Assembly: GCF_022370835.2 (NCBI RefSeq)
Contig: NZ_CP092365.1
Span: 3,720,001 to 3,784,000, forward strand
Reading direction: 5' to 3'
From: Mycolicibacillus parakoreensis
GTDB taxonomy: Bacteria > Actinomycetota > Actinomycetes > Mycobacteriales > Mycobacteriaceae
DNA length: 64,000 nt
Made by a program: the position numbers and the translations under genes. Numbering within the stretch: position 1 is the first letter of the stretch; each line of letters begins with the position of its first letter. The notes under the pieces were generated by a model that searched no databases, was not told the origin of the DNA, and worked only from the letters and a program-made list of their open reading frames with translations. Of this stretch, positions 33,827-42,824 are shown piece by piece.

Positions 33827-34690
33827 GTGGCCGCCACACCGTCGACGTTCGCGCCGGGCTTCACCCGGCCGCTGATCGGTGGCTACCGCCGGATCAGCGG
33901 CTCGGTCATCAAGTTGGGCCACATGCTGTGGTTCTTCCTGCGCGCCCTGGGCGGGATCCCCACCGCGTTTCGCCAGTACCGCAAGGAGTTCCTGCGGCTG
34001 CTCTCCGACATCGCGTGGGGCAACGGCTCCATCGTGGTCGGCGGCGGGACCGCCGGGGTGGCGGTGGTGCTGGGCTTCACCGCCGGCGCGCTGGTCGCCA
34101 TCGAGGGCTACAACTTCCTCAACCTGCTCGGGCTGGGGCCGGCCACCGGCATCATCTCCTCGCTGGTCAACACCCGCGAACTCGCGCCGATCATGGCCTC
34201 GCTGGCGTTCGCGATGCAGGCCGGCTGCCGGTTCACCGCCCAGCTGGGGTCGATGCGCATCGCCGAGGAGATCGACGCGCTGGACTCCATCGCGATCCGT
34301 CCGATCCCCTACCTGGTCACCACCCGGTTGATGGCCTCGATCATCGCGGTGATCCCGCTCTACGTGGCCTGCCTGGCGGTCACCTATCTGACCGCCCAGG
34401 TCATGTCCGGGGCGATCAGCGGCGGTTCGATCGGGCCCTACCTGCACTACTTCACGATGATGCTCTCCGGCCAGGACATCATCTACTCGGTGATCAAGTG
34501 CGTCATCTTCGTCTGGATCGCCTCCACCGTGCAGTGCTACTACGGCTTCTACGCCTCCGGCGGGCCCGAGGGCGTCGGGGTGGCCGCCGGGCACGCCATG
34601 CGGGCGTCGATCACCGTGGTGATCATGGCCAACATGCTGCTCACGATGGCCCTGTGGTCCATCGACTCCGGCGCAAGGTTCGGTGGTTGA
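33827..34690 (+). CDS. YrbEB-type permease of the additional mce operon
   Basis: A 287-residue second permease subunit, starting at GTG 33827, two bases after the YrbEA stop. The permease core runs from LSDIAWGNGSIVVGGGTAGVAVVLGF; the ATPase-contact loop is LGSMRIAEEIDALDSIAIRPIPYLVTTR, and CYYGFYASGGPEGVGVAAGHAMR is near the C-terminus. Five to six TM helices. It pairs with the preceding protein to form the membrane channel. The end overlaps the MceA gene by 8 bases. Confidence 0.92.
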   Translation: MAATPSTFAPGFTRPLIGGYRRISGSVIKLGHMLWFFLRALGGIPTAFRQYRKEFLRLLSDIAWGNGSIVVGGGTAGVAVVLGFTAGALVAIEGYNFLNLLGLGPATGIISSLVNTRELAPIMASLAFAMQAGCRFTAQLGSMRIAEEIDALDSIAIRPIPYLVTTRLMASIIAVIPLYVACLAVTYLTAQVMSGAISGGSIGPYLHYFTMMLSGQDIIYSVIKCVIFVWIASTVQCYYGFYASGGPEGVGVAAGHAMRASITVVIMANMLLTMALWSIDSGARFGG

Positions 34691-36332
34691 CGTGGGCGCC
34701 GGCAACTCCTTGGACACCGACGGCCGCGGCCCGTCGAACACCCAGCTGCTCGGCGCCGGGGTGGGGGTGCTGCTGCTGGTCACGGTGATCACCGCCAGCC
34801 TGCTGCTCAAGGCGACCGGCCGACTGGACGCCTACGTGCGGGTGGTGGCCGACCTGATCAACGTCGGCGACGGCCTGCCCAGCCAGTCCGACGTCAAATA
34901 CCACGGGCTGCTGGTCGGCTCGGTCAGCGACGTCGTCCCGGCCACCCACGGCCAGCCCAACTTCGTGCACATCGACCTCAAACCGCAGTACGCCAAGGAC
35001 ATTCCGCACACCGTCACCGCCCGGGTGGTGCCCTCCAACGTCTTCGCGGTCTCCTCGGTGCAGCTCGTCGACCCCGACGGCCCGACCGACGCCCCCGCGA
35101 TCAGCGCCAACGCCCACATCCCGGAGGACACCGAGTTGTCGACGGTGATCTTCCAGACCACGATCAGCAAGCTGCGCGACGTGCTGGCGGCGACCGGGCG
35201 CGGGCGCGACGACCACACCCTGGGCATCCTGGCGGCGGTCGGCGCGGCCACCGACCACCGCCGGGTCAAGCTGCTGCACGCCGGCGCCCACCTCAACCGG
35301 ATCCTCGACGAGCTCAACGCGACCGTGGCCACCGAGCCCGGCCCGTCGACGATCACCGCCCTGCTCAACGCCACCGAGGGCCTCAAGGCCACCGCCCCGG
35401 ACCTCGTCGACACCCTGCACCAGGCGGTGCGCCCGATGCAGACGTTCGTCGAGAAGCGGGCCGCGTTCACCTCGTTCATCTCCGGCTCCCAGTACACCTT
35501 CGGCACCACCCGCGAGGCGTTCGACAACCACACCGACCAGTTGGTCGACATCACCCAGGGGCTCACCCCGCCCATCGGGGTGTTCGCGATGAACGCCCAC
35601 CAGTTCGTGCCGATCTTCCAGCGGCTGAACACGTTGAGCCAGAAGTTCTTCGACGAGGTGTGGCTGCCGGAGGCCGACGTGGGCAACATGCGGGCCAACC
35701 TCTCGGTGACCCCGTTTTTCACCTACACCCGGGCCGACTGCCCCCGCTACGGCGAGATGAAGGGCCCCAGCTGCTTCACCGCCCCGGAGATCCCGGTGCG
35801 CCCCGAACTGCCCGAGGTGCTGCTGCCGCAGAACTACCAGCCGCCGGCCGGGCTGGAGCCGCCGCCGGGCACCGAGATCGGTCCCGACGGCAACCTCATC
35901 GCCGTCGGCCCGCCGTACACCGACCCGATCCCGAAGAACCTCGACGACCCGATGTGGAATCCCCCGCTGCCGTGGTGGACGGGCCCCTCCCCGCGGGTGC
36001 CGGGCACCGCCGACCCGGACGCCGCCGGTCCCCCGCCGCCGCCGTCGCCGCCGATCCCGACCGCCCCGGTCGGCCCGCCGCTGCCGGGCTCACCGCCGAT
36101 CCCCGGGCTGCCGCCGCCCGGCGCCCCGCCGCCGGGTCCGGCCGCCGCCGCCCCGGCCGCCTGGGGCGGCAACGTCGGCCCGGTCGGCAGCGAGCATGAG
36201 CGCACCCAGCTCGGGGCGCTCGTCGGCGACACCGCCCCGGCGACGGTGGCCACCCAGCTGCTGCTCGGCCCGGTGGCGCGGGGCAACGCGGTCGCGGCGG
36301 TCAACTCCGAGTCCGGAAAGGCACGCAAATGA
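34683..36332 (+). CDS. MceA of the additional mce operon
   Basis: A 549-residue substrate-binding Mce protein. GTG 34683 is the first of two close starts (the other is 34692). One TM near the N-terminus (LLGAGVGVLLLVTVITASLLLK), an MCE/MlaD domain (about residues 50-125, with GDGLPSQSDVKYHGLLVGSV), a long helical region and a Pro/Gly-rich tail from about residue 370 to 500 (PPPPSPPIPTAPVGPPLPG-type), ending in an alanine-rich hydrophobic stretch. MceA proteins oligomerise with MceB-F into a hexameric periplasmic tube. Its sequence is clearly different from Mce1A at 53462, with an unusually long tail. Confidence 0.9.
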   Translation: MVDVGAGNSLDTDGRGPSNTQLLGAGVGVLLLVTVITASLLLKATGRLDAYVRVVADLINVGDGLPSQSDVKYHGLLVGSVSDVVPATHGQPNFVHIDLKPQYAKDIPHTVTARVVPSNVFAVSSVQLVDPDGPTDAPAISANAHIPEDTELSTVIFQTTISKLRDVLAATGRGRDDHTLGILAAVGAATDHRRVKLLHAGAHLNRILDELNATVATEPGPSTITALLNATEGLKATAPDLVDTLHQAVRPMQTFVEKRAAFTSFISGSQYTFGTTREAFDNHTDQLVDITQGLTPPIGVFAMNAHQFVPIFQRLNTLSQKFFDEVWLPEADVGNMRANLSVTPFFTYTRADCPRYGEMKGPSCFTAPEIPVRPELPEVLLPQNYQPPAGLEPPPGTEIGPDGNLIAVGPPYTDPIPKNLDDPMWNPPLPWWTGPSPRVPGTADPDAAGPPPPPSPPIPTAPVGPPLPGSPPIPGLPPPGAPPPGPAAAAPAAWGGNVGPVGSEHERTQLGALVGDTAPATVATQLLLGPVARGNAVAAVNSESGKARK

Positions 36333-37408
36333 GGTTTCGCGGGCCGATGATCGGGCTGACCTTGTTCATGATCGTCTCGATGGCGCTGACCTGGCTGGTC
36401 TACGCGACGCTCAAACGCGAGGTCGCCGGGCCCACCGACGGCTACGCGGCGATGTTCAGCGACGTCTACGGGCTGCGCGAAGGCGACGACGTCCGGATGG
36501 CCGGGGTGCGCGTCGGCCGGGTGGAGAAGATCGAGCTGGTCGGCAAGGAGGCCAAGGTCTCGTTCATCGTCCAGAAGGAACAGCAGCTCTACGGCAACAC
36601 CGTCGCCGCGGTCACCTACCAGAACATCATCGGCCAGCGCTATGTCGGGCTGTCGCTGGGCAAGACCGGCGACCCCGGTGAGCTGCCCCCGGGCAGCGTC
36701 ATCCCGATCGAGCAGACCGACCCGTCGTTCGACGTGGGTTATCTGCTCAACGGGTTCGAACCGCTGATGTCGCTGCTGGACCCGAAGAAGGCCGACGACC
36801 TGACCAAGGGGGTGATCCAGTCGCTGCAGGGCGACCGCGCCTCGATCACCGAGTTCGTCGACCAGACCTCGGTGATCACCGAGTCGGTCGCCGGCCGCGA
36901 CGAGGCGCTGGGCAACCTGATCACCAGCCTGAGCAAGGTCACCGAGAACATCGCCGACCAGAACGACAACCTCGACCACACCCTGACCCAGGCGCAGACC
37001 ATCATCGGCGCCTTCGACTCCCGCCGCCCGGAACTGCAGGCCTCGGTCGGATCGATCGCGCGGGTGACCAGCCGGCTGTCGGCGATCATGGACGACGTCT
37101 ACCCGTCGCTGCAGGAGATCCTCGACCGCCAGCCGGGCTTCTCCAAGCACATGGTCGGCATCGAGCCGCAGCTGGCGTTCACCGGCGCGAACCTGCCGCT
37201 GCTGCTCAAGGGGCTGGCCCGGATCTTCTCCGAGGGTGCCTACATCAACGGCTACGCCTGCGACCTCAACGCGACCGGGTTCTTCCCCGGGCTCAACGAC
37301 ATGACCCAGTACATCGTCAACGCGGCCACCCCGGGCAACGCCACTCCGCTGACCCGGGAGAACCTGGGCTGGCACACCCCCCGATGCAGGAACATGGCCA
37401 ATGGCTGA
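36329..37408 (+). CDS. MceB of the additional mce operon
   Basis: A 359-residue Mce protein. The ATG at 36329 overlaps the MceA stop (ATGA). N-terminal TM (MIGLTLFMIVSMALTWLVYATL), MCE domain with FSDVYGLREGDDVRMAGVRVGRVEKIEL, then GNTVAAVTYQNIIGQRYVGLSLG, and a helical segment with heptad character (ADQNDNLDHTLTQAQTIIGAF). The C-terminus GYACDLNATGFFPGLND...GWHTPRCRNMANG carries the two cysteines often seen in MceB proteins. There is no proline-rich tail. Confidence 0.9.
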   Translation: MRFRGPMIGLTLFMIVSMALTWLVYATLKREVAGPTDGYAAMFSDVYGLREGDDVRMAGVRVGRVEKIELVGKEAKVSFIVQKEQQLYGNTVAAVTYQNIIGQRYVGLSLGKTGDPGELPPGSVIPIEQTDPSFDVGYLLNGFEPLMSLLDPKKADDLTKGVIQSLQGDRASITEFVDQTSVITESVAGRDEALGNLITSLSKVTENIADQNDNLDHTLTQAQTIIGAFDSRRPELQASVGSIARVTSRLSAIMDDVYPSLQEILDRQPGFSKHMVGIEPQLAFTGANLPLLLKGLARIFSEGAYINGYACDLNATGFFPGLNDMTQYIVNAATPGNATPLTRENLGWHTPRCRNMANG

Positions 37409-38507
37409 CGACACCACCGACCCGACCGCGCCCGAGCCGCAGGACCAGCCGGACTTCCGGCCGGATCCCCCGGCCGCGGCGCAGCCGAAACGCAAGAAGC
37501 CGCTGGAGGAGTACAACACCACGATGCTCGGCGTGATCGCCCTGGCGGTGGTGGTGGTGCTGGTGGCCGCGCTGCTCTTCGTCAAGCTGCTCGGGTTCGG
37601 CTACACCCACTACACCGCCGAGTTCGCCCAGGCCGCCTCGCTGCGCCCGGGCAACCCGATCACGATCGCCGGGATCGAGGTGGGCACCGTCTCGAGCATG
37701 AAGCTGGCCGGCGACCACGTCGAGGCCGGGCTGACGGTGCGCGACGACGTGGCGCTGGGCCGCGACACCAAGGCGGTCATCAAGGTGATGACGATCCTGG
37801 GGTCGCGCTATCTGGAGCTGGTGCCCGCCGGCGACGGCACGGTGCCGCACCAGACCCTCGACCTCGACCACACCGAGGTGCCCTACGACCTGCAGTCGCT
37901 GCTCGAGGACGCCACCACCACCTTCGAGAAGGTCGACTCCGACCAGTTCGCCGACTCCCTGGGGGTGCTGGCCCACCAGCTCGACGGGCTGCCCGCGGTG
38001 CTGCCCCAGGCGATGGAGAACCTGCACACGCTGTCGAAGATCACCGGGGACCGCCGTGACCAGCTCGGCGTGCTGCTCAAGAGCACCCAGCGGGTCGCCA
38101 ACACGCTGCGCTCCCAACAGTTCGCGATGGGCAACCTGCTCGACCAGGGCCAGGACCTCATCGGCGAGTTCGTGGTGCGCCAGGCCACCTTCCATTCGAT
38201 GATGAACGCGCTGACCAACCTGGTGGCCACCCTCGACGACCTGGTGGTCAACAACCGGCCGATGCTCGACGAGACGATCCAGAACCTGCGGGAGCTCTCC
38301 GGGATGCTCGCCGACCACGACGATCTGTTCCGCAACATCCTGCAGGTCGCGCCGGCCCCGATCCGGGGGCTGGCCAACGCCACCGGTAGCGGCCCGGCGG
38401 TGGACTTCTTCGTGCCCAACGGCCTGCTGGTCGACTCGTGGATGTGCGCCATCAGCGGCCGCGCCAAGCAATTCCAGATGATCGAGTACTACAAGGACTG
38501 CAAATGA
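37401..38507 (+). CDS. MceC of the additional mce operon
   Basis: A 368-residue Mce protein starting at ATG 37401, inside the MceB end (8-base overlap). The cytoplasmic N-terminus is charged and Pro-rich (about 45 residues ending KRKKPLEEYNTT), longer than in most MceC proteins; then a TM (VIALAVVVVLVAALLFVKLL) and an MCE domain with AASLRPGNPITIAGIEVGTVSSMKL and MTILGSRYLELVP. A helical region follows (LHTLSKITGDRRDQLGVLLKSTQRVANTL). It ends with a short MIEYYKDCK and has no proline-rich tail, unlike Mce1C. Confidence 0.9.
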   Translation: MADDTTDPTAPEPQDQPDFRPDPPAAAQPKRKKPLEEYNTTMLGVIALAVVVVLVAALLFVKLLGFGYTHYTAEFAQAASLRPGNPITIAGIEVGTVSSMKLAGDHVEAGLTVRDDVALGRDTKAVIKVMTILGSRYLELVPAGDGTVPHQTLDLDHTEVPYDLQSLLEDATTTFEKVDSDQFADSLGVLAHQLDGLPAVLPQAMENLHTLSKITGDRRDQLGVLLKSTQRVANTLRSQQFAMGNLLDQGQDLIGEFVVRQATFHSMMNALTNLVATLDDLVVNNRPMLDETIQNLRELSGMLADHDDLFRNILQVAPAPIRGLANATGSGPAVDFFVPNGLLVDSWMCAISGRAKQFQMIEYYKDCK

Positions 38508-39619
38508 ACCGCGGCAGGGCACGGGTCGTCGCGCTGATCACCGGCATCGCGGTGGTGGCGGCGGTGGCGCTGTTCGCGGTGGGCTCCTACATCTACAACA
38601 AGCTCGACACGATCACCGTGACCGCCTACTTCGACAGCGCGGCCGGGCTCTACGAGGACAACATCGTCGCGGTGGTGGGCATGCCGGTCGGCAAGGTGAC
38701 CAAGATCGTGCCGCACGGCGACACCGTCGAGGTCCAGTTCACCGTCGACAAGAAGGTGAAGGTCCCCGCCGACGTCAACGCCGTGACGATCACCACCTCG
38801 ATCCTCACCGACCGCCAGATCGAGCTGACCCCGCCGTACCGGGGCGGGCCGACGCTGAAGAACCACGACAACATCCCGCAGTTCCGCACCCACACCCCGG
38901 TCGCGTTCGACCGGGTGCTCGACATGCTCGACAAGATCTCCGAGTCGCTCTCCGGCGACGGTGAGGGCGGCGGCCCGGTCGCTGACCTGATCAACGCGGC
39001 CGCCGACACCGTCGACGGCAACGGCGAGGACATCAAATCCGCGCTCGGAGAGCTGTCGCGCACCCTCAAGCTGTCCTCCGAGGGCGGGGTGCAGACGCGT
39101 GATCAGCTGACCACGATCATCACCGACCTTAGTTCGCTGATGGAGGCGACGTCGCGCAACGACGGCAAGCTGCGCGAGTTCGGCTCGACGATCCATCAAC
39201 TCTCGGCGATGCTCAACGACGAGGCGCTGGGCACCGGGACCACCGGGCGCAAGATCAACCAGATCGTCGAGCAGGCCACCGCGCTCATCGACGCGAATCG
39301 CGACAACATCCGCGACACCGTGCTCAACGCCGATACCGCGGTCGGCTCGCTGGTCGACCATCAGCGCGAGGTCGCCGAGCTGCTCGACGTGCTGCCGCTG
39401 ACGTTGGAGAATCTGTACAACACCGTCGACCGGGACAACGGCGCGGTTCGGGTCCACGCGCTGGTCGACAAAGTCCTGACCGACGCCCAGTCGACCAAGG
39501 AGATCTGCAACCTGATGCACCTGCGGCAGCTGGGCTGCAGCACCGGCACCCTGCAGGACTACGGACCCGACTTCGGTCTGACCTACATTCTCGACGGACT
39601 CTCGATGATGGGGCAATGA
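38504..39619 (+). CDS. MceD of the additional mce operon
   Basis: A 371-residue Mce protein; ATG 38504 overlaps the MceC stop (ATGA). N-terminal TM (VVALITGIAVVAAVALFAVGSY), MCE domain with FDSAAGLYEDNIVAVVGMPVGKVTKI and VNAVTITTSILTDRQIELTP. A Gly-rich insert (SGDGEGGGPVADL) precedes the helical region. The C-terminus has the two-cysteine stretch EICNLMHLRQLGCSTG. The whole is much shorter than Mce1D (535 residues), which adds a Pro-rich tail. Confidence 0.9.
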   Translation: MNRGRARVVALITGIAVVAAVALFAVGSYIYNKLDTITVTAYFDSAAGLYEDNIVAVVGMPVGKVTKIVPHGDTVEVQFTVDKKVKVPADVNAVTITTSILTDRQIELTPPYRGGPTLKNHDNIPQFRTHTPVAFDRVLDMLDKISESLSGDGEGGGPVADLINAAADTVDGNGEDIKSALGELSRTLKLSSEGGVQTRDQLTTIITDLSSLMEATSRNDGKLREFGSTIHQLSAMLNDEALGTGTTGRKINQIVEQATALIDANRDNIRDTVLNADTAVGSLVDHQREVAELLDVLPLTLENLYNTVDRDNGAVRVHALVDKVLTDAQSTKEICNLMHLRQLGCSTGTLQDYGPDFGLTYILDGLSMMGQ

Positions 39620-39620
39620 C

Positions 39621-40880
39621 GTGAGCGCGCAACCTTCCTCCCGCCGTGCCGGCCGCCGGCTGCGCCGCGCGCTCGGTGCGGCGGCCCTCGCGGCCGGCAC
39701 GCTGCTGAGCTCCGGGTGCGGGGTCAGCCTGGGCAGCCTGCCGCTGCCCGCCCCCGGCATGGCCGGCGGCGGCTACGAGCTGACCGCCGTGTTCGACAAC
39801 GCGCTGAACCTGCCGGCGCGGGCGAAGGTGAAGCTCGGCGGCGCCGACGTCGGCGAGCTGGAGTCGATGGTGGCCCGCAACTACACCGCGGTGACCACGC
39901 TGCGCATCATGGACGGCGTCGAGGTCCCGGTGGGCAGCACCGCCGAGCTGCGCTCGGCCACCCCGCTGGGCGACGTGTTCGTCGCGATCAACCAGCCCAC
40001 CCCGCCCGACCCGGACGCCCCGCTGCTGCGCGACGGCGACACCATCGAGAACACCGCCGCGGCGGCCACGGTGGAATCGGTGCTGGCCTCGGCGGCGCTG
40101 ATGGTCAACGGCGGCACCATCCGCAACTTCACCAATATCGTCAACGGCGCGGGTGAGGCCACCGGCGACCAGGGTCAGGCGCTGGGCAGCCTGATCAACA
40201 AGTCCAACGAGCTGCTGGCGAAGCTCAACGCCCGCTCCACCGACATCGATGCCGCGTTGACCTCGACCGCCGAGCTCGCCGACCGTCTCGACGAGAAGAA
40301 CCAGTCGCTCTCCGAGGTCCTGGACGCTGCCGGACCGGCCACCGACGTGCTCGCCGACAACACCGAGCAGCTGACCAACGTGGTGCTCGAGGTCGGTGCG
40401 GTCACCGACCAGTTGAACAAGTTCCCGTCGATCAACGGCACCGACGAGTCCGGCCGCAGCATCATCAAGGACGCCAACACCGTGGCCGCCGCCTGGAACG
40501 ATGTCGCCCTGGACCCCGACACCCGCCTGGCCGCGCTCAACCGGCTGATTCCCCCGCTGGTGAAATCCACGGCGGGCACGGCGATCTCGGTGCGGATCAG
40601 CATCGACCGGCTGATCTTCGGTTCGATGCCCGACGCCGGGTTCAAAGGCGACGTGGCCGCGCACGGCCCGAAGCGCTACGACTGGGCGAAGATGGTCGGG
40701 GCGATCAAATACGTGCTGTGGCGGCTGCAGGAACGGGTCGTCGGCAAGGGGCCGCAGGCCGCGATGGGCCAGGAGCAGCTGGTGCCGGTCGGCCCGCCGG
40801 CACCGCCGCAGCCGGCCGAGCAGTCCCCCACCCCGCCGGGCCCGCCGCCCGGGCCGCCGGCCGGGGAGGAGCCACGATGA
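39621..40880 (+). CDS. MceE lipoprotein of the additional mce operon
   Basis: A 419-residue predicted lipoprotein starting at GTG 39621, one base after the MceD stop. The Arg-rich signal peptide ends in LLSSGCGVS, with Cys about residue 33 as the lipid anchor; Ser at -3 makes the lipobox slightly unusual. MCE domain: FDNALNLPARAKVKLGGADVGELESM and STAELRSATPLGDVFVAINQP. A helical region and a Pro/Gln-rich tail of about 45 residues follow. MceE is the lipoprotein member of each mce operon (compare lprK at 48108). Confidence 0.9.
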   Translation: MSAQPSSRRAGRRLRRALGAAALAAGTLLSSGCGVSLGSLPLPAPGMAGGGYELTAVFDNALNLPARAKVKLGGADVGELESMVARNYTAVTTLRIMDGVEVPVGSTAELRSATPLGDVFVAINQPTPPDPDAPLLRDGDTIENTAAAATVESVLASAALMVNGGTIRNFTNIVNGAGEATGDQGQALGSLINKSNELLAKLNARSTDIDAALTSTAELADRLDEKNQSLSEVLDAAGPATDVLADNTEQLTNVVLEVGAVTDQLNKFPSINGTDESGRSIIKDANTVAAAWNDVALDPDTRLAALNRLIPPLVKSTAGTAISVRISIDRLIFGSMPDAGFKGDVAAHGPKRYDWAKMVGAIKYVLWRLQERVVGKGPQAAMGQEQLVPVGPPAPPQPAEQSPTPPGPPPGPPAGEEPR

Positions 40881-42127
40881 TCGACACCCTCAGCCGCGGC
40901 GTCGTCGCGGTCGTGCGCGCCGGGCACCGCAAGAAGACCTGGCTGTCGGGGCTCGCACTCGGGTTGACGTTCGTGGTGGCGGTCACCTACCTGCTGGTGG
41001 GGGCGTTGCGGATCAACCCGTTCAAGTCGACCTATCACGTCACCGTCGAACTGGCCGACTCCGGTGGCCTGCTCGAGGACCAGGACGTGGCCCTGCGCGG
41101 GGTGCCGGTCGGGCGGGTGGACGCGATCGCTCTGACCACCGTCGGGGTCAACGCCCTGGTCAACATCGAATCGGGGGTGAAGATCCCGCTGAACTCCCCG
41201 GTGCGGGTCTCGGGGCTGTCCCCGGCCGGCGAGCAGTACATCGATTTCATCCCCGACACCACCGAGGGGCCGTTCCTCAAAAACGGCGACGTGGTGGGCA
41301 AGGAGCAGACCGAGACACCCGAACCGCTCTACGCGATGCTCACCCACGCCGACGGGCTGCTCGCCCAGGTCGACCCGGCGAAACTGGAGGTCATCAAGGC
41401 CGAGCTGAGCCTGACCAAGGAGGGCCCGCAGAAACTCACCGACATCATCGACGGCGGCAGCTTCCTGCTCTCCACCCTCAACGGGGTGCTGCCGGAGACG
41501 GTGAGCCTGCTCAAATCCAGCCGGGTCACCCTGGAGTTGCTGGCCGACAAGAACGCGGGTCTGGCGGCGACCAGCGCCAACCTGAGCAACGTGCTCGACG
41601 GCGTCAACAAGATGGACGGCGGCTACCGCACCCTGGTCGACCGCGGCCCCGCGCTGCTGTCGCAGGTGGACACCCTGTTCGACGACAACTCCGACACCAT
41701 GGTGGGGCTGCTGGCCAACCTGACCACCACCTCGCGGCTGCTGTATGTGCGGACCCCCGCGATCAACGCCCTGTTCCCCGACTACCGCGGCTCCACCCTG
41801 GAGGCGCTGGGCTCCGCGATGCACGACAAGGGGCTGTGGGTGACCGCTGATATCTACCCGCGCTACGCCTGCGATTACGGCACCCCGCGGCGGCCCGGCA
41901 CGGCGGCGGACTACCCCGAGCCGTTCCTCTACGGGTACTGCGCCGACACCGACCCGGAGGTGTTGATCCGCGGCGCCAAGAACGCGCCGCGGCCGGCCGG
42001 CGACGACACCGCCGGCGCCCCGCCGGGTGCCGACCTGACCGAGACCGCCGATCCGACACCGCAGGGCCGGTTTTCCATCCCCACCCCCTACGGGGGACCG
42101 ACCCTGCCGATCGAACCGCCGAGCTGA
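40877..42127 (+). CDS. MceF of the additional mce operon
   Basis: A 416-residue Mce protein; ATG 40877 overlaps the MceE stop (ATGA). N-terminal TM (TWLSGLALGLTFVVAVTYLLVGAL), MCE domain with LADSGGLLEDQDVALRGVPVGRVDAIAL and SPVRVSGLSPAGEQYIDF. The helical region is followed by a conserved-looking YPRYACDYGTPRRPG and a second cysteine in LYGYCADTDPEV, then a short low-complexity tail. Last mce gene of the set; a Mam gene follows after 34 bases with its own ribosome site. Confidence 0.9.
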   Translation: MIDTLSRGVVAVVRAGHRKKTWLSGLALGLTFVVAVTYLLVGALRINPFKSTYHVTVELADSGGLLEDQDVALRGVPVGRVDAIALTTVGVNALVNIESGVKIPLNSPVRVSGLSPAGEQYIDFIPDTTEGPFLKNGDVVGKEQTETPEPLYAMLTHADGLLAQVDPAKLEVIKAELSLTKEGPQKLTDIIDGGSFLLSTLNGVLPETVSLLKSSRVTLELLADKNAGLAATSANLSNVLDGVNKMDGGYRTLVDRGPALLSQVDTLFDDNSDTMVGLLANLTTTSRLLYVRTPAINALFPDYRGSTLEALGSAMHDKGLWVTADIYPRYACDYGTPRRPGTAADYPEPFLYGYCADTDPEVLIRGAKNAPRPAGDDTAGAPPGADLTETADPTPQGRFSIPTPYGGPTLPIEPPS

Positions 42128-42161
42128 CTCGGCGTGTGGCAGCAGCGAAGGAGACCGCAGC

Positions 42162-42785
42162 GTGGCTGACCAGCCCGACGACACATCGACGCCCGCCGAG
42201 CCCGCCGACGCCGAGGCCGACGCCGAGGCGACCGCGGTGACCCCCGCGACCGGCGCCGACGAGCCCGCCGCGCCGGCCGCGCCCGCCACGGCGCCGCGGT
42301 CCTCGCCGCGGGACCGGTGGCTGCGGGTCGCGGTGGTGGCCGCGGTGTTCGCCGGGGCAATCGCGCTGGCCGGGGGGCTGGGCTACCAGCTGTGGCGCCA
42401 GCACGAGGTGAGCCGCGCCGGGCAGAACGCCCAGCAGACCGCCGTCGACTACGCGCAGGTGTTGACCAGCATCAACTCCGCGGACGTCGACGCGGATTTC
42501 ACCACGGTGCTCAACGGCGCCACCGGGGAGTTCAAGGACATGTATACCGAGGCCTCGATGGAGCTGCGCGAGCTGCTGCTGGCCACCGACTCCGGTGCGC
42601 AGGGGGTGGTGGTCGACTCGGCGATCCAGTCGGAGTCCGCCGACCAGGTGGTGCTGCTGTTGATGGTCGATCAGAAGGTCACCAACGCCAAGATGCCCGA
42701 CCCGCGGACCGACAGCCTGCGGATGAAGATGACGATGGAGCACGTCGACGGCCGGTGGCTGGCCAGCAAGGTCGAGCTGCCGTGA
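42162..42785 (+). CDS. Mce-associated membrane protein closing the additional mce operon
   Basis: A 207-residue Mam protein starting at GTG 42162, with GAAGGAGA at 42147-42154. Acidic Ala/Glu-rich cytoplasmic N-terminus (about 55 residues), TM (WLRVAVVAAVFAGAIALAGGLGYQLW), then the NTF2-like periplasmic domain TAVDYAQVLTSINSADVDADF through MEHVDGRWLASKVELP. It is a paralogue of the gene at 31280. Mam proteins stabilise Mce complexes. It is followed by a secreted protein after a 39-base gap. Confidence 0.87.
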   Translation: MADQPDDTSTPAEPADAEADAEATAVTPATGADEPAAPAAPATAPRSSPRDRWLRVAVVAAVFAGAIALAGGLGYQLWRQHEVSRAGQNAQQTAVDYAQVLTSINSADVDADFTTVLNGATGEFKDMYTEASMELRELLLATDSGAQGVVVDSAIQSESADQVVLLLMVDQKVTNAKMPDPRTDSLRMKMTMEHVDGRWLASKVELP

Positions 42786-42824
42786 GCCGCCGGCCGGGGG
42801 TCGAACACCGGAGGAGACCGTGAC

